Source: Halocaridina rubra (Eukaryota; Arthropoda; Malacostraca; Decapoda; Atyidae). From it: a stretch of 15,000 bases of DNA. The notes beneath the pieces are model-generated. The model saw nothing but the letters and a program-made list of their open reading frames with translations, made no database searches and was not told where the DNA came from. The stretch covers positions 45,001-60,000 of the forward strand of contig JAXCGZ010021082.1 of assembly GCA_037179515.1 (NCBI GenBank). Reading direction: 5' to 3'. Every line of letters starts with the position of its first letter. Position 1 is the first letter of the stretch. The position numbers and the translations under genes are program-made. Positions 1 to 13,686 of this stretch are shown here, piece after piece.

Positions 1-290
1 CAGGGTAACGGCAGCAACGAAAACCATACATACATACATACATACATATATACATATGTACATACATGTTGTGGGTTCGAGGCCCACCATGCCCAGAGGT
101 TAGAAAGGCCATTCACGCAAGGTAACGGCAGCAACGAAAACCATACATACATACATACGTACATACATGTTGTGGGTTCGAGGCCCACCATGCCCAGAGG
201 TTAGAAAGGCCATTCACGCAGGGTAACGGCAGCAACGAAAACCATATATACATACATATATACATGCATACATACACACATACATACATA
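1..290 (+). repeat. Tandem array of SINE-like tail units with (TACA)n
   Basis: Units start at 1, 118 and 219 with CAGGGTAACGGCAGCAACGA (the second has CAAGG). Each runs through a (CATA)n stretch of variable length into TGTGGGTTCGAGGCCCACCA and GAGGTTAGAAAGGCC. The unit lengths are 117 and 101 bases; the difference is in the CATA run. The third unit decays into CATA repeats. GGTTCGAGGCC resembles a Pol III B box. The core GAGGTTAGAAAGGCCATTCA followed by CAGGGTAACG matches the middle of the SINE family found elsewhere in this window (GAGGTTAGTAAGGGCATGCA, CAGGGTAACG), so the array is built from a related SINE. Confidence 0.8.
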
Positions 291-291
291 C

Positions 292-1170
<879 letters not shown>

Positions 1171-1244
1171 GAAACATACCTTGCAGCTATATCTGCTATA
1201 CTAGGAATGAATGCATTCTATATGAATGCCATTGTTCATATTAT

Positions 1245-1702
<458 letters not shown>

Positions 1703-1951
1703 GTTACGCAAGAGGGAAAGATCATTAGATCAGGAATCAGAACTAAATCTGTCCTTTTTCTCTTTCTCTGCCCTCTTACGTAACTTTCCAAGCTACTTAG
1801 AAAATAAATATTTTAATTGTTACAGAATAACATAGCCAAAAGACTTCATCATATTTGTTTATTATGCTGATCATTATCAATAAGTAACTACTGTATATTG
1901 AGCGAAGCAATGCGAGAGTAAGAGTTCTTCGGACATAAATAGACATGAAAT

Positions 1952-2146
1952 GCATGTCTGTTTTATGTCACGGACTCCCTTTTCAACCAAGGGCTAGGAT
2001 GGTTGCCTTCTTGCGAAGGACTTGTTTTAGCAGATGTAATCGTTACTCTGAGTGCATGCCCTTGCTAACCTCAGACCGTGACGGGGCGCGAACCCTCGAC
2101 CTGCCACCTCAGAGTCGCGGACGCTACTGCCTAAGCCACGGTGACT
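1952..2146 (-). mobile_element. tRNA-derived SINE, copy 1, full length
   Basis: On the minus strand the head contains an A box-like segment and a B box-like GGGTTCGCGCCCC (at about 2081-2093). A conserved body follows with GAGGTTAGCAAGGGCATGCA, a hairpin CCTTCGCAAGAAGG, and a tail near GTGACATAAAAC. A perfect 19-base target-site duplication flanks it at 1933-1951 and 2147-2165, which fixes both ends and proves retroposition. Confidence 0.93.
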
Positions 2147-2410
2147 ACATAAATAGACATGAAATCTGATGAAAAATAAAAAAAAATAGGTATTTCGTTT
2201 ATTATGAGATAATTGGAACCGACAAGGACACGAGGTGTCTGGCTCCTCTAGTAATGGGATTATTTAAACAGATCCATTTTCATTATCATTAGTTTTTCTA
2301 CTCTCATATGAGTTCGCTGTATCGCGGATTCCTTACCCTATTATCAATATTTCTTTTGGTCCGGGCTTAAGACCGGTACCGAGTTGAGTTGGTTTGCTTT
2401 TCCATTGCTG

Positions 2411-2643
2411 AAGTATTATTAAACGGGGGTTTACACGGTCAAGCGGTTCGTCGAACGCGGTTCGACAGACAAGTGTTTGAAGTGATGTTCGAACGTGTGA
2501 ACGGGGTATTTGGTTGTCGAACACGTTCCATGTTCGACAACCAGATACCCCGTTCACACGTTCGAACATCACTTCAAACACTTGTCTGTCGACCCGCGTT
2601 CGACGAACCGCTTGACCGTGTAAACCCCCCTTTAATAATACTT
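2411..2643. mobile_element. Foldback (giant hairpin) element, copy 1
   Basis: Arms 2411-2523 and 2531-2643 are reverse complements with only three mismatches in 113 pairs (2424/2630, one near 2461, one near 2508), around a 7-base loop CGTTCCA. Inside a TTAA at each end (2419-2422 and 2632-2635) the element begins with a run of G, then TTTACACGGTCAAGCGGTTC, and is rich in TTCGAAC/GTCGAAC words. It has no coding capacity: the apparent short proteins on the two strands are mirror images of each other. Probably a non-autonomous DNA transposon (MITE or foldback class); the superfamily is not recognised. Confidence 0.9.
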
Positions 2644-2650
2644 ATGCAAC

Positions 2651-2784
2651 TGTGAACGGGGTATTTGGTTGTCGAACACGGAACAACAACCACATACCCC
2701 GTTCACACATTCGAACATCACTTCAAACACTTGTCTGTCGAACCGCGTTTTACGAACCGTTTGACCGTGTAAACCCCCCTTTAG
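2651..2784. mobile_element. Foldback element, copy 2, left arm truncated
   Basis: This repeats the inner part of copy 1 from TGTGAACGGGGTATTTGG through the loop, then the complete right arm to AAACCCCCCTTTAG. The loop is shortened by a few bases, and the arm carries several substitutions (for example CGCGTTTTACGAACCG against CGCGTTCGACGAACCG). Only 7 bases separate it from copy 1. Confidence 0.88.
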
Positions 2785-3119
2785 AATGGAGCCATATAAA
2801 TGAAACTGTTAATTAAAGAGATAAATATCTTTCCCGCATATCCTAGTGTTTTAATTTCAATTTTAATATATTATTATTGAGTAGTTATATCGCACACACG
2901 TCATTTTCGTTGCTTGTAGCAATTCGATTCATACGCCTAATAGAGACAATTTATGAAACGTGAAGACATATATTTACATAATATATTGACATATATTAAT
3001 ATACAGCTGTATCAGCATAGATGACACGTAAAAGTATCTCCGAAAATAATAATAATGGGATTCAAGATTAAATCAATGACTAATACTTTTTTATTTCCAT
3101 TTCAATACAATGGGTATTC
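2785..3119. other. AT-rich spacer, nothing recognised
   Basis: AT-rich sequence with short TA-rich stretches near 2965-3005. No open frame, RNA or repeat could be supported. Confidence 0.6.
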
Positions 3120-3288
3120 GTCAGCCAGGGTAAGCCCCAACCCCCCACTGTGGTGTCCACCCACAGCAGTTCCTGCCAGTAAACAGCTTAAACTCTCGGT
3201 CTTGGACGGGAACCGATCTTTCGACCTCATGAATGCGAAGCCAGCGCGTTACCACTGTACTAGCCAGCAGGCTAGGCAAAAAAGGTGA
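3120..3288 (-). mobile_element. tRNA-derived SINE, third family
   Basis: On the minus strand GGCTAGTACAGTGGTAACGC resembles a tRNA D arm and A box, followed after about 40 bases by GATCGGTTCCCGTCC, which resembles a B box. The body then holds GCTGTTTACTGGCAGGAAC and a G-run near 3140-3150. The head lies near 3283 and the 3' end near 3120. No target duplication was found, so the ends are approximate. It does not resemble the abundant SINE family outside the promoter-like boxes. Confidence 0.6.
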
Positions 3289-3906
3289 AATCACATAGTT
3301 TTATGTCATCTTGTGTTGAAGTAGACTGCAAAAGAATATTTCTAAAGGAGACCAAAAGGAGAATTTCTCCATAATTATTTTTATACAACAACTATTGTTC
3401 ACATATAGTCCCCCCCCCACCACCACCGCCAACCCTTGCACGCGTAGACAAAAGAAGAGTATATGAGTAAGATCCAGCTGTAGAAATTCTAGAATTCCAA
3501 CTATGTATAAGAGGCACAGCCATCCAAACAATAGAAGATGATTATACGTGGACATCTTTTCGCTCTATAGACCTTTAGAGCTTGTGTTTCTTTGTTTTTA
3601 AATTCATATTTTTCTTACTCTCATTGTTAGTTGGATCACCTTCATACCTTTCATTCAGTGCCACTGGGGCCCTAAAAATGGATGCTCTGAAGTCACGTGA
3701 AGTTTTTATTTTTTTTATTTTATTTTTTATTTTTATTTTTTTTTATTTACAGCGAATCCAAATGCAGCAACAGGTTTATTGTTACATCTGAATATATCCA
3801 ATGAGCTTCCACGATATGAGTGACTTTCATCTTTTAAAGCATGTCAAAATAAAGGTTTTATGAGTTGTCTCCAGCATATATAGTGAGAGCCACACTCCGC
3901 AACCTG
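3289..3906. other. Unassigned spacer with C-run and T-rich tract
   Basis: It holds a C9 run and CAC/CCG-rich stretch at 3410-3432 and a T-rich tract of TTTTA type at 3703-3749. No gene could be supported; open frames here have no recognisable domain. Confidence 0.6.
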
Positions 3907-3924
3907 AGTTGGTTTCATCCCTTT

Positions 3925-4126
3925 GGTTTTGGTTTCGGTTTTACGTCACGAACTCCCTTTTCTACTAAGGGCTTGGACGGTTGCCTTCTTACGAAGGACT
4001 TGTTTTGGCAGGCGTAATCGTTACCCTGAGTGTATGCCCTTACTAACCTCAGTCCGTGAAGGGAAGAGAACCCTCAACCTGCCGCCTCAGAGTCGCGGAC
4101 GCTACCATTTTGCCACGGAGACTACT
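3925..4126 (-). mobile_element. tRNA-derived SINE, copy 2, full length
   Basis: It belongs to the same family as the copy at 1952-2146, in the same orientation, ending with the reverse complement of GTAGTCTCCGTGGC. The flanks carry a direct repeat, AGTTGGTTTCATCC at 3907-3920 and 4127-4140, extending to 18 bases with one mismatch. The head reads TGGCAAAATGGTAGCGTCCG. Confidence 0.92.
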
Positions 4127-4309
4127 AGTTGGTTTCATCCTTTTAACCAGTCAAAGTCAAGCATGAAAAGACTGATGGTAAGAGGCTATACTCCGCCATA
4201 TCTACCTACTTTGATTAATTCTATCCCTTGATTAGGGTGCCTGTTGACTGATGGATTTATACTTATTTTTCCCAAATGAAAAGGCAGGTTTGTTTCGACG
4301 TTGCATTTG

Positions 4310-4462
4310 CGGCAGGTCGAGGGTTCGCGCCCCGTCACGGACTGAGGTTAGTAAGGGCATACACTCAGGGTAACGATTACATCTGCCGAAACAAGTCCTT
4401 CGTAAGAAGGCAACCGTCCTAGCCCTTAGTAGAAAAGGGAGTTCGTGACGTAAAACCGAATC
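4310..4462 (+). mobile_element. tRNA-derived SINE, copy 3, 5' truncated
   Basis: It begins at GCGGCAGGTCGAGGGTTCGC, so the A box half of the tRNA-like head is missing. It then continues to the end GTGACGTAAAACCGAA. No target duplication was identified. It lies head-to-head with copy 2. Confidence 0.9.
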
Positions 4463-4783
4463 CCATCCAATCCGTTTACTTGTGAAAATTATTTCATTCC
4501 GGTGCAGCGTGAATGACATCCATATTGAAGCCAAGTCTTCATGCCTGAAGACACCATCGTTAAGTAGGTTACAAAAAAGGTCTCCATTTCTATGTGTGCT
4601 CATTTTACCTGTTGATTTGGCAAGGGCTTGGTGAAGAAAGACGTCACAACATTACTCTCCATTCCTCTTTGCAATGGTTCAGGAGAAATTTGTAATTATT
4701 TTCGCCCTGGAACACAACGAAATCTGGCTTGGATCCTTTAGAATGCTGGATCTATTGCTATGCATGAACACGTAAAGAAATGA
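4463..4783. other. Unassigned spacer
   Basis: Apart from the possible copia trace at 4600-4690, nothing is recognised here. Confidence 0.5.
4600..4690 (-). mobile_element. Possible remnant of a Ty1/copia-type RNase H end
   Basis: The minus-strand frame reads MESNVVTSFFTKPLPNQQVK and then a stop at 4602-4600. The Ty1/copia polyprotein commonly ends its RNase H region with a motif of the form NxADxFTKPLP, and FFTKPLP fits. Only about 25 residues match and an in-frame stop lies upstream near 4700, so this is a trace at most. Rejected alternative: an exon with donor CAG|GTAAAA at 4608. Confidence 0.3.
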
Positions 4784-4926
4784 ATAAATTAATATATAAA
4801 TAAATAACTACATAAATAAGTAAATTAAATAAATAAAAACAAATAAATAAAAAACAAACAACTAAACAAACAAATAAATACACAAACGAACAAATACACA
4901 AACAAATAAATAAATAAAAAAATAAA
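4784..4926. repeat. Degenerate A-rich (AAAT)n/(AAAC)n tract
   Basis: Irregular AAAT, AATA and AAAC tetranucleotides over about 140 bases with many interruptions; an old microsatellite or a decayed retroposon tail. Confidence 0.85.
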
Positions 4927-5164
4927 GCTTATATACAGGTGACAATCAATGATTATACATGGCTTGGTTGCTTTGGCAATCACATAACACTGTTACTGAT
5001 TTGATCAGTATTTCTTCACAGTTAGTGAATCCAGTCTAGACGACACCATCTGTCTTCCTCTAATTGGCTTTTCTTTTATGATTGTGACAACAGGATGGAT
5101 AAAAAAAAATCTACCCTCATCGGGCCTGGGTACGAAGAAAAAATGCAATAACACCAATGTATTG

Positions 5165-6059
<895 letters not shown>

Positions 6060-6440
6060 CAGAGGTATGAAAACTCAGTTGTAAGGAAAGGCTTAAGGAG
6101 TTGGACTTATTAGTGCTAGAAGCTAGAAAAAGTGGGGATATGGTAAAGGATTTTAAATTCCTCCATGGTTTTAACAGCGATAATCTAACGTGGGTGGATC
6201 TAAAACTAGAGGTCAGTACTCGAAGCATAGTAAAAAATTCCTTTACTAAATGGAAGGGAGTATACTTTGTTTTTTTTTTTTTTAGGGCAAGAACATTTGA
6301 TAATTGGAATTAGTAATTTGAGGAAAGGTTAAATGCTGACTGCAATCATAAATTTCAGGAAAGATATGATAAGTGATAGTGAGTAAGTAAAATGAGACAG
6401 ACTAGGAAATGAGGCATTACCATTATAGGGCTCTTTTCCT
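6060..6440 (+). mobile_element. LINE 3' end, CR1/L2-like (C-terminal RT region)
   Basis: From 6083 the frame reads KERLKELDLLVLEARKSGDM, then VKDFKFLHGF. This is the conserved tail found after the reverse transcriptase in CR1/L2-type LINEs (EERLxxLxLPSLxxRRxRGDMIxxYKxxHG). The end of the frame gives RARTFDNWN, fitting the usual FFxNRVVxxWNxLP, with a T12 run just before it (about 6269-6283) that may hide a frameshift. Sequence after the stop (GATAAGTGATAGTGAGTAAG) matches the 3' end of the minus-strand fragment at 9990-10351, so both belong to one family. Confidence 0.75.
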
Positions 6441-6497
6441 TGAACAGAATTCGGTATATGTAGATGAATGTACACGCACGAAAAAAGAAAAAAAAAA

Positions 6498-6676
<179 letters not shown>

Positions 6677-6888
6677 TCATGCACACTCACAATGGAACCA
6701 GGTCTTGACATTACTATTATCCACAAAAAAAACCTTGTTTGAGTCTCAGGGGACTTGATATCGCGCCTCAAGCTACAGATTCATGCCACCATTGAGACTG
6801 AGGTAGCACAGCAGATAAAACATCTGGATATCAGGGCCCAACCAGTTCAAGCAAACATTTTCCCGCCATAGTCTCTCATCAGAGAATA

Positions 6889-7095
6889 GTAGTCTCCGTG
6901 GCTAAATGGTAGCGTCCGCGACTCTGTGTAGGCAGGTCGAGGGTTCGCGCCCCGTCACGGACTAAGGTTAGTAAGGGCATACACTCAGGGTAATGATTAC
7001 ACATGCCAAAACAAGTCCTTCGCAAGAAGGCATCCGTCCTAGCCCTTAGTAGAAATGGGAGTTCGCGACGTAAAACCGAATCAATCAATCAATCA
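6889..7095 (+). mobile_element. tRNA-derived SINE, copy 4, full length with (AATC)n tail
   Basis: It starts GTAGTCTCCGTGGCTAAATG (A box TGGCTAAATGG) with the B box-like GGGTTCGCGCCCC at 6941-6953. The body holds the conserved GAAGG hairpin and the end GACGTAAAACCGAATC, then AATC repeats to 7095. A degenerate target duplication is visible at 6871-6888 and 7096-7113 (14 of 18 identical). Confidence 0.9.
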
Positions 7096-7113
7096 GTGTC
7101 TGGACAGAGAATA

Positions 7114-7831
7114 AGCCGAAACAATTTTCTTTTATCATATATTGTTAGTTTGCAAATCATAATATGTGTGTTTGCGTAAGTGCGTGTGTGCGTATGTGTG
7201 TGTGCACTCGCGCGGGAAGGAATTATATAATTTGTTCAATGTTAGGTTTTGAGGTAAGGCAAATGAATGACTTAACTCCATGATAAAAAAAAAATAGGTT
7301 GAACAATATGAATAAATGATAAAATATTGATAAAAAAAAAAAAAATGCTCTGAAAGGCATTAATGAGAAAATGGCGGCAAGGAAAAATCAGCAGGTAATT
7401 TATAATAAGATGATAAGAGATAATTAATCCGACAAAGAACTCTCTCTCTCTGCCTCTCTGCCTACCAGTTAATATGATTAAAAATAAGACATCTGGCGCG
7501 TTTAATATAAAGAAGAGAAGAAAGAATAATAATTAATTAATATTGCTTAGTAACTACATATGATGAAAATTAATAAAAAAAGATATTAATATATTAATAT
7601 TGAAAAAAAATATTGATTCCATAAAGAACGAACACTTCCCTCTTCGAAATTAGCTAAAAACAGGAAAAAAAAATTTTTGCTTGAACAACAAGAATCATGA
7701 AATCTGTTTTTTTTTACGAATACTGGTCTGGCAAAATATCTGATCAAAACTTGCAACCATAAATATCAGCACTAATGAATAAATGACTACATATAATGCC
7801 AAAAATTCATTGAAACACTAAAACATTTTAC
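7114..7831. other. AT-rich intron-like spacer
   Basis: Contains a short TG-rich stretch (7164-7205), several A runs, and a CT-rich patch at 7440-7462. No conserved exon of the transporter was found here, although the gene should continue in this direction. Confidence 0.55.
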
Positions 7832-7874
7832 CTTCCAAAATCCTTCCCATGGCTTCCAATCCGAATTCTGGGTA
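7832..7874 (-). pseudogene. Partial duplicate of the 3' end of the transporter exon
   Basis: The minus strand reads YPEFGLEAMGRILE followed by the donor GTAAAA. This matches YPEIALKALGRIG at the end of the exon at 8171. The DNA also matches closely: ATTGGAAGCCATGGGAAGGA here against ATTGAAAGCCTTGGGAAGGA there, 18 of 20 identical. Similarity stops upstream of the tyrosine codon and does not continue into the intron past the GT. The SINE at 7896-8094 and one copy of its target duplication lie between the two copies; without them the copies would be only about 75 bases apart. It could be a dead local duplication, or an alternative exon end with a better donor. An acceptor-like CCCAG lies inside it at 7872-7868. 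Confidence 0.6.
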
Positions 7875-7895
7875 ACAAAGTACATAAGAGAATAA

Positions 7896-8094
7896 GTAGT
7901 CACCGTGGCTCAAGCGGTAGATCCGCGACTCTGAGGTGTCAGGTCGAGGGTTCGCGCCCCTTCACGGTCTGAGGTCAGCAAGGGCATGCACTCAGGTAAC
8001 GATTACATCTGCCAAAACAAGTCCTTCGCAAGAAGGCAACCGTCCTAGCCCTTAGTAGAAAAGGGAGTCCGTGACGTAAAACCGAAATAACAAC
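7896..8094 (+). mobile_element. tRNA-derived SINE, copy 5, full length
   Basis: A perfect 22-base target-site duplication at 7874-7895 and 8095-8116 fixes the ends. The element starts GTAGTCACCGTGGCTCAAGC and ends GTAAAACCGAAATAACAAC. It inserted opposite to the transporter gene, exactly between the exon at 8171 and the partial exon copy at 7832-7874; the left duplication starts at the tyrosine codon of that copy. Confidence 0.95.
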
Positions 8095-8170
8095 AACAAA
8101 GTACATAAGAGAATAACACAAGCAATGAGAAAAGATACCTGCAACTCAATATATAATTATAATGCCCCAC

Positions 8171-8339
8171 CTTCCTATCCTTCCCAAGGCTTTCAATGCA
8201 ATTTCTGGATATGGTTTCCTGCAGGGAACTCTATATTCCGGCCAGTTCTCTTCTAACATAACCCAGCAGAGGGCCAAACGTGTGCCCGCAAAACCAACGG
8301 CTGCACAGAGGACCACCATGACCATAAGACCCCACCAAC
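8171..8339 (-). CDS. Transporter exon: membrane segment 2 and PYPEI loop
   Basis: This is a 169-base exon on the minus strand. Its acceptor is strong (TTTTTTTGTCTCCAG, ending at 8340). It encodes residues 95-149: WWGLMVMVVLCAAVGFAGTR, LALCWVMLEE, NWPEYR, CRKPYPEIALKALGRIG. The hydrophobic part is the second membrane helix, and the WxxxEExxPEYR...CRKPYPEI loop is a familiar Aa_trans signature. The reading frame hits TGA about 24 bases past the proposed donor, so the exon must end before that. The only suitable GT is at 8170-8169 (GTGGGG), a weak donor, giving phase 2. SINEs flank the exon on both sides at 8376-8576 and 7896-8094. The next exon was not found. Confidence 0.86.
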
Positions 8340-8375
8340 CTGGAGACAAAAAAATAAGAAACAGATAAGATGATA

Positions 8376-8576
8376 GGTTCGTTCCGGTTTTACGTCACGG
8401 ATTCCCTTTTCAACCAAGGGCTAGGACGGTTGCCTTCTTCCGAAGGACTTGTTTTGGCAGATGTGATCGTTATCCTGAGTGCATGCCCTTGCTAACCTCA
8501 GACCGTGAAGGGGAGCGAACCCTCTACCTGACGCCTGAGAGTCGCGGACGCTACCGTTTGAGCCACGGTGACTACT
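8376..8576 (-). mobile_element. tRNA-derived SINE, copy 6, full length, next to a splice acceptor
   Basis: A perfect 17-base target duplication AAACAGATAAGATGATA lies at 8359-8375 and 8577-8593. The element has the same orientation as the transporter gene and its 3' end lies 36 bases before exon 8339-8171. Confidence 0.95.
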
Positions 8577-8774
8577 AAACAGATAAGATGATATGAATCT
8601 CTGAATTTACCTAGTGATTAATATTTCATAAGGTTCATAAACACATTGAAAGTCAATGCGTATTGGGTATTCATTGTCAGTCCATCTCCCTTGTAACATA
8701 TCCCCCTTCTGTTAATTTTCTTAAAAATTTATTTGCAGCATTTTTTTATATATCCATCAAACGGTATATGATTA

Positions 8775-8914
8775 GTAGTCTCCGTGGCAAAATGGTAACG
8801 TCCGCGACTCTGAGGCGGCAGGTCGAGAGTTCGCGCCCCGTCACGGACTGAGGTTAATAGGGGCATGCACTCAGGGTAACGATTACATCCTCCAAAACAA
8901 GTCCTAGCCCTTAG
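8775..8914 (+). mobile_element. tRNA-derived SINE, copy 7, internally deleted and 3' truncated
   Basis: It starts GTAGTCTCCGTGGCAAAATG and follows the family until CAAGTCC, where about 21 bases containing the GAAGG hairpin are missing. It resumes at TAGCCCTTAG and then stops. The lost block is bounded by GTCC direct repeats in intact copies. Confidence 0.9.
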
Positions 8915-8991
8915 AGCAAAGTAATCCCCTTATTGTTTTTTTTTATGTCAATTACCCTCCAATTGGGGGAGACACCCAAGGTAGATAGATA

Positions 8992-9164
<173 letters not shown>

Positions 9165-9174
9165 AACCGGGACA

Positions 9175-9467
<293 letters not shown>

Positions 9468-9600
9468 CAAGACACTAACCCAGCCACTGGGTTAAGCAGG
9501 CCAGCTTAGCTCAGTGCCGACCCCAAGCCAGGATAAACGGGGAGGGTTTCCAGGATAGTCCTAGCAAGACACTGGAAGAAAACCTCTTTGCTCAAGGAAC
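9468..9600 (+). repeat. Dispersed repeat module (tRNA-like or LINE-related)
   Basis: CCAGCTTAGCTCAGTGCC resembles a tRNA A box, and the downstream GACCCCAAGCCAGGATAAAC with GGGGAGGGTT resembles a module that recurs in animal repeats. A diverged counterpart is at 2340-2400 on the minus strand (CGGTACCGGTCTTAAGCCCG). No B box or ends could be fixed. Confidence 0.35.
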
Positions 9601-9711
9601 GCATGCATGACTGACCAATTATGGTCAGTCGACTGACAGTTAGAGAACTGTCTACTCAGGCGTATGGTGAGGAAGGTGAGAAATTACAAGACACTGTAAC
9701 CTGGTACGTAC

Positions 9712-9944
9712 CTGTATTAGCCAATGCCTTTGGAAGAGCCAAAATCCCCGATCCGGACATCTCGGCCACGAGAAAAGCAGCAGCCATTATGAAGCCCAAT
9801 CCACTTCGTGATCCATCAATGCCTTCACCACCACCGCCACCGCCATTTCCAAGGCCGCCGCCTCCGCTGTCGCCACAGCCGCCGATGCTGACACCAATCA
9901 CAGACGCAGCTTTATTGCCTAGAGCTTTGATGGTGGGAACGTAG
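9712..9944 (-). CDS. Transporter exon: Gly-rich tail and membrane segment 1
   Basis: This is a 233-base exon on the minus strand. The acceptor is at 9946-9945 after CTTTCTCTAAATAG, and the donor GTACGT starts at 9711. It encodes residues 17-93: YVPTIKALGNKAASVIGVSIGG, then a glycine-rich run (about 37-57, mostly GGC and GGT codons), then a hydrophobic helix GLGFIMAAAFLVAEMSGSGI and LALPKALANT. The helix and the GSGILALP motif are the usual start of the Aa_trans core, where the unwound helix 1 helps hold the amino-acid substrate. The exon ends in phase 1, and the next exon supplies GT to complete glycine 94. A plus-strand reading of the same bases is proline-rich and is the shadow of the glycine codons. 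Confidence 0.87.
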
Positions 9945-9989
9945 CTATTTAGAGAAAGCAGCAGAACGCATTTATAAATATAGAGTAAA

Positions 9990-10351
9990 GGAGAATTTAT
10001 TTATTATGTTCAAAGGAAAGAGCACTCTGTAACTCTCGGTTTTTTACTCACTAACACTTATCACACCTATTTTTAAACCTATAAATGCAGTTTGCATTTA
10101 CTGCTTTCTCACTAAGCGAATTCCAATTATCAACTATTCTTACACAAAAAAGTACTTCCTAACATCCTTCAAAAAAGACTTCTTATGGAACATTAAAGTA
10201 ATACCTTCCCAAGAGCTACCGTCATCAAAATATCGCTTCCTATCAACACTGTCAAAACATGAAAATACTTCAAAATAGTGACCATATCTTCCCTCTTCCA
10301 TCTAGCTTTGACTGATGGTAAATTTAACTCCATCAACCTTTCCTCATATAG
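9990..10351 (-). mobile_element. LINE 3' end, CR1/L2-like (C-terminal RT region)
   Basis: The minus strand from 10351 reads YEERLMELNLPSVKARWKRE, then DMVTILKYFHVLT, the conserved tail of CR1/L2-type LINE polyproteins. After frame breaks it reads FLKDVRKYFF and then DNWNSLSEKAVNANC in shifted frames. The end is AT-rich (AATAAATAAATT near 9991-10003). It is homologous to the plus-strand fragment at 6060-6440. It lies in intron 1 of the transporter gene in the same direction. Confidence 0.78.
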
Positions 10352-10829
10352 AGTATGTATATAAATATATAAATGTATGAACGTATATGATCATTGTGGG
10401 TACAACACAATAGTATTAAATTACTTCGAGGTTAATAACTTTTATATGCATTATGAATGTATGTTTGTAGGTTGGCTATGGCAAACCCCCCTTCGAAATA
10501 CTACGGCTGAAATTATTTGGAGTTCATTAAGACTAGGATAGACAGCTCCAGGATAAATCTTCCTTTAGGCAATGTCCTTTACTTAGGCCTACATCTATAC
10601 CAAATACTATGACGTATTCGTTGCACATCTCTTACTATGCTATTACATTTGACAAGTCACACCACTCCCCATCTCTGTATTTCTTTCTTTTAGCTCATCT
10701 TTACTATGATCATGGAAGGTCCACACCTTATGGCCCTCAGTATCTGGCATAGATAGGTGCTAAGACTCTCCGGGGATCTTGTTCACTTCTTTATTTGGGT
10801 AAGGGTAGATATGCTTGGTGGCAGTAATG
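10352..10829. other. Unassigned intronic spacer
   Basis: No conserved coding or repeat signal was recognised; the right part (about 10690-10829) may be 5' sequence of the jockey-like LINE that follows. Confidence 0.5.

Positions 10830-13684
<2,855 letters not shown>

Positions 13685-13686
<2 letters not shown>

Noticed and set aside
1..290. Spaced repeats suggesting a CRISPR-like array
   Set aside because: The spacers are simple CATA repeats, there are no unique spacers, and the rest of the window is clearly eukaryotic.
2333..2655. Two similar 80-residue open frames on opposite strands
   Set aside because: They are mirror readings of the two arms of the foldback element, so similarity is forced by the palindrome.
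3735..3775. Acceptor-like signal: T-rich tract ending TTTACAG on the plus strand
   Set aside because: No coding match follows and the next GT is a poor donor; T-rich tracts followed by AG are common in such AT-rich DNA.
6770..6880. Possible tRNA-like sequence (GAGGTAGCACAGCAG, then CCAGTTCAAGC)
   Set aside because: The boxes are weak, no cloverleaf can be drawn, and no tail or target duplication is visible.
6889..6965. A functional tRNA gene in the SINE heads
   Set aside because: The heads keep A and B box-like sequence but the stems do not pair fully and they lie in elements with target duplications, so they are retroposon promoters, not tRNA genes.
7367..7420. Short frame MAARKNQQ followed by GTAATT on the plus strand
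   Set aside because: Eight codons only, no family match, and no partner exon; probably chance.
8162..8368. 68-residue open frame on the plus strand
   Set aside because: It is antisense to the transporter exon, which has splice sites and family motifs on the minus strand.
9621..9944. Proline-rich open frame on the plus strand
   Set aside because: The prolines are the complement of the glycine codons of the transporter exon.
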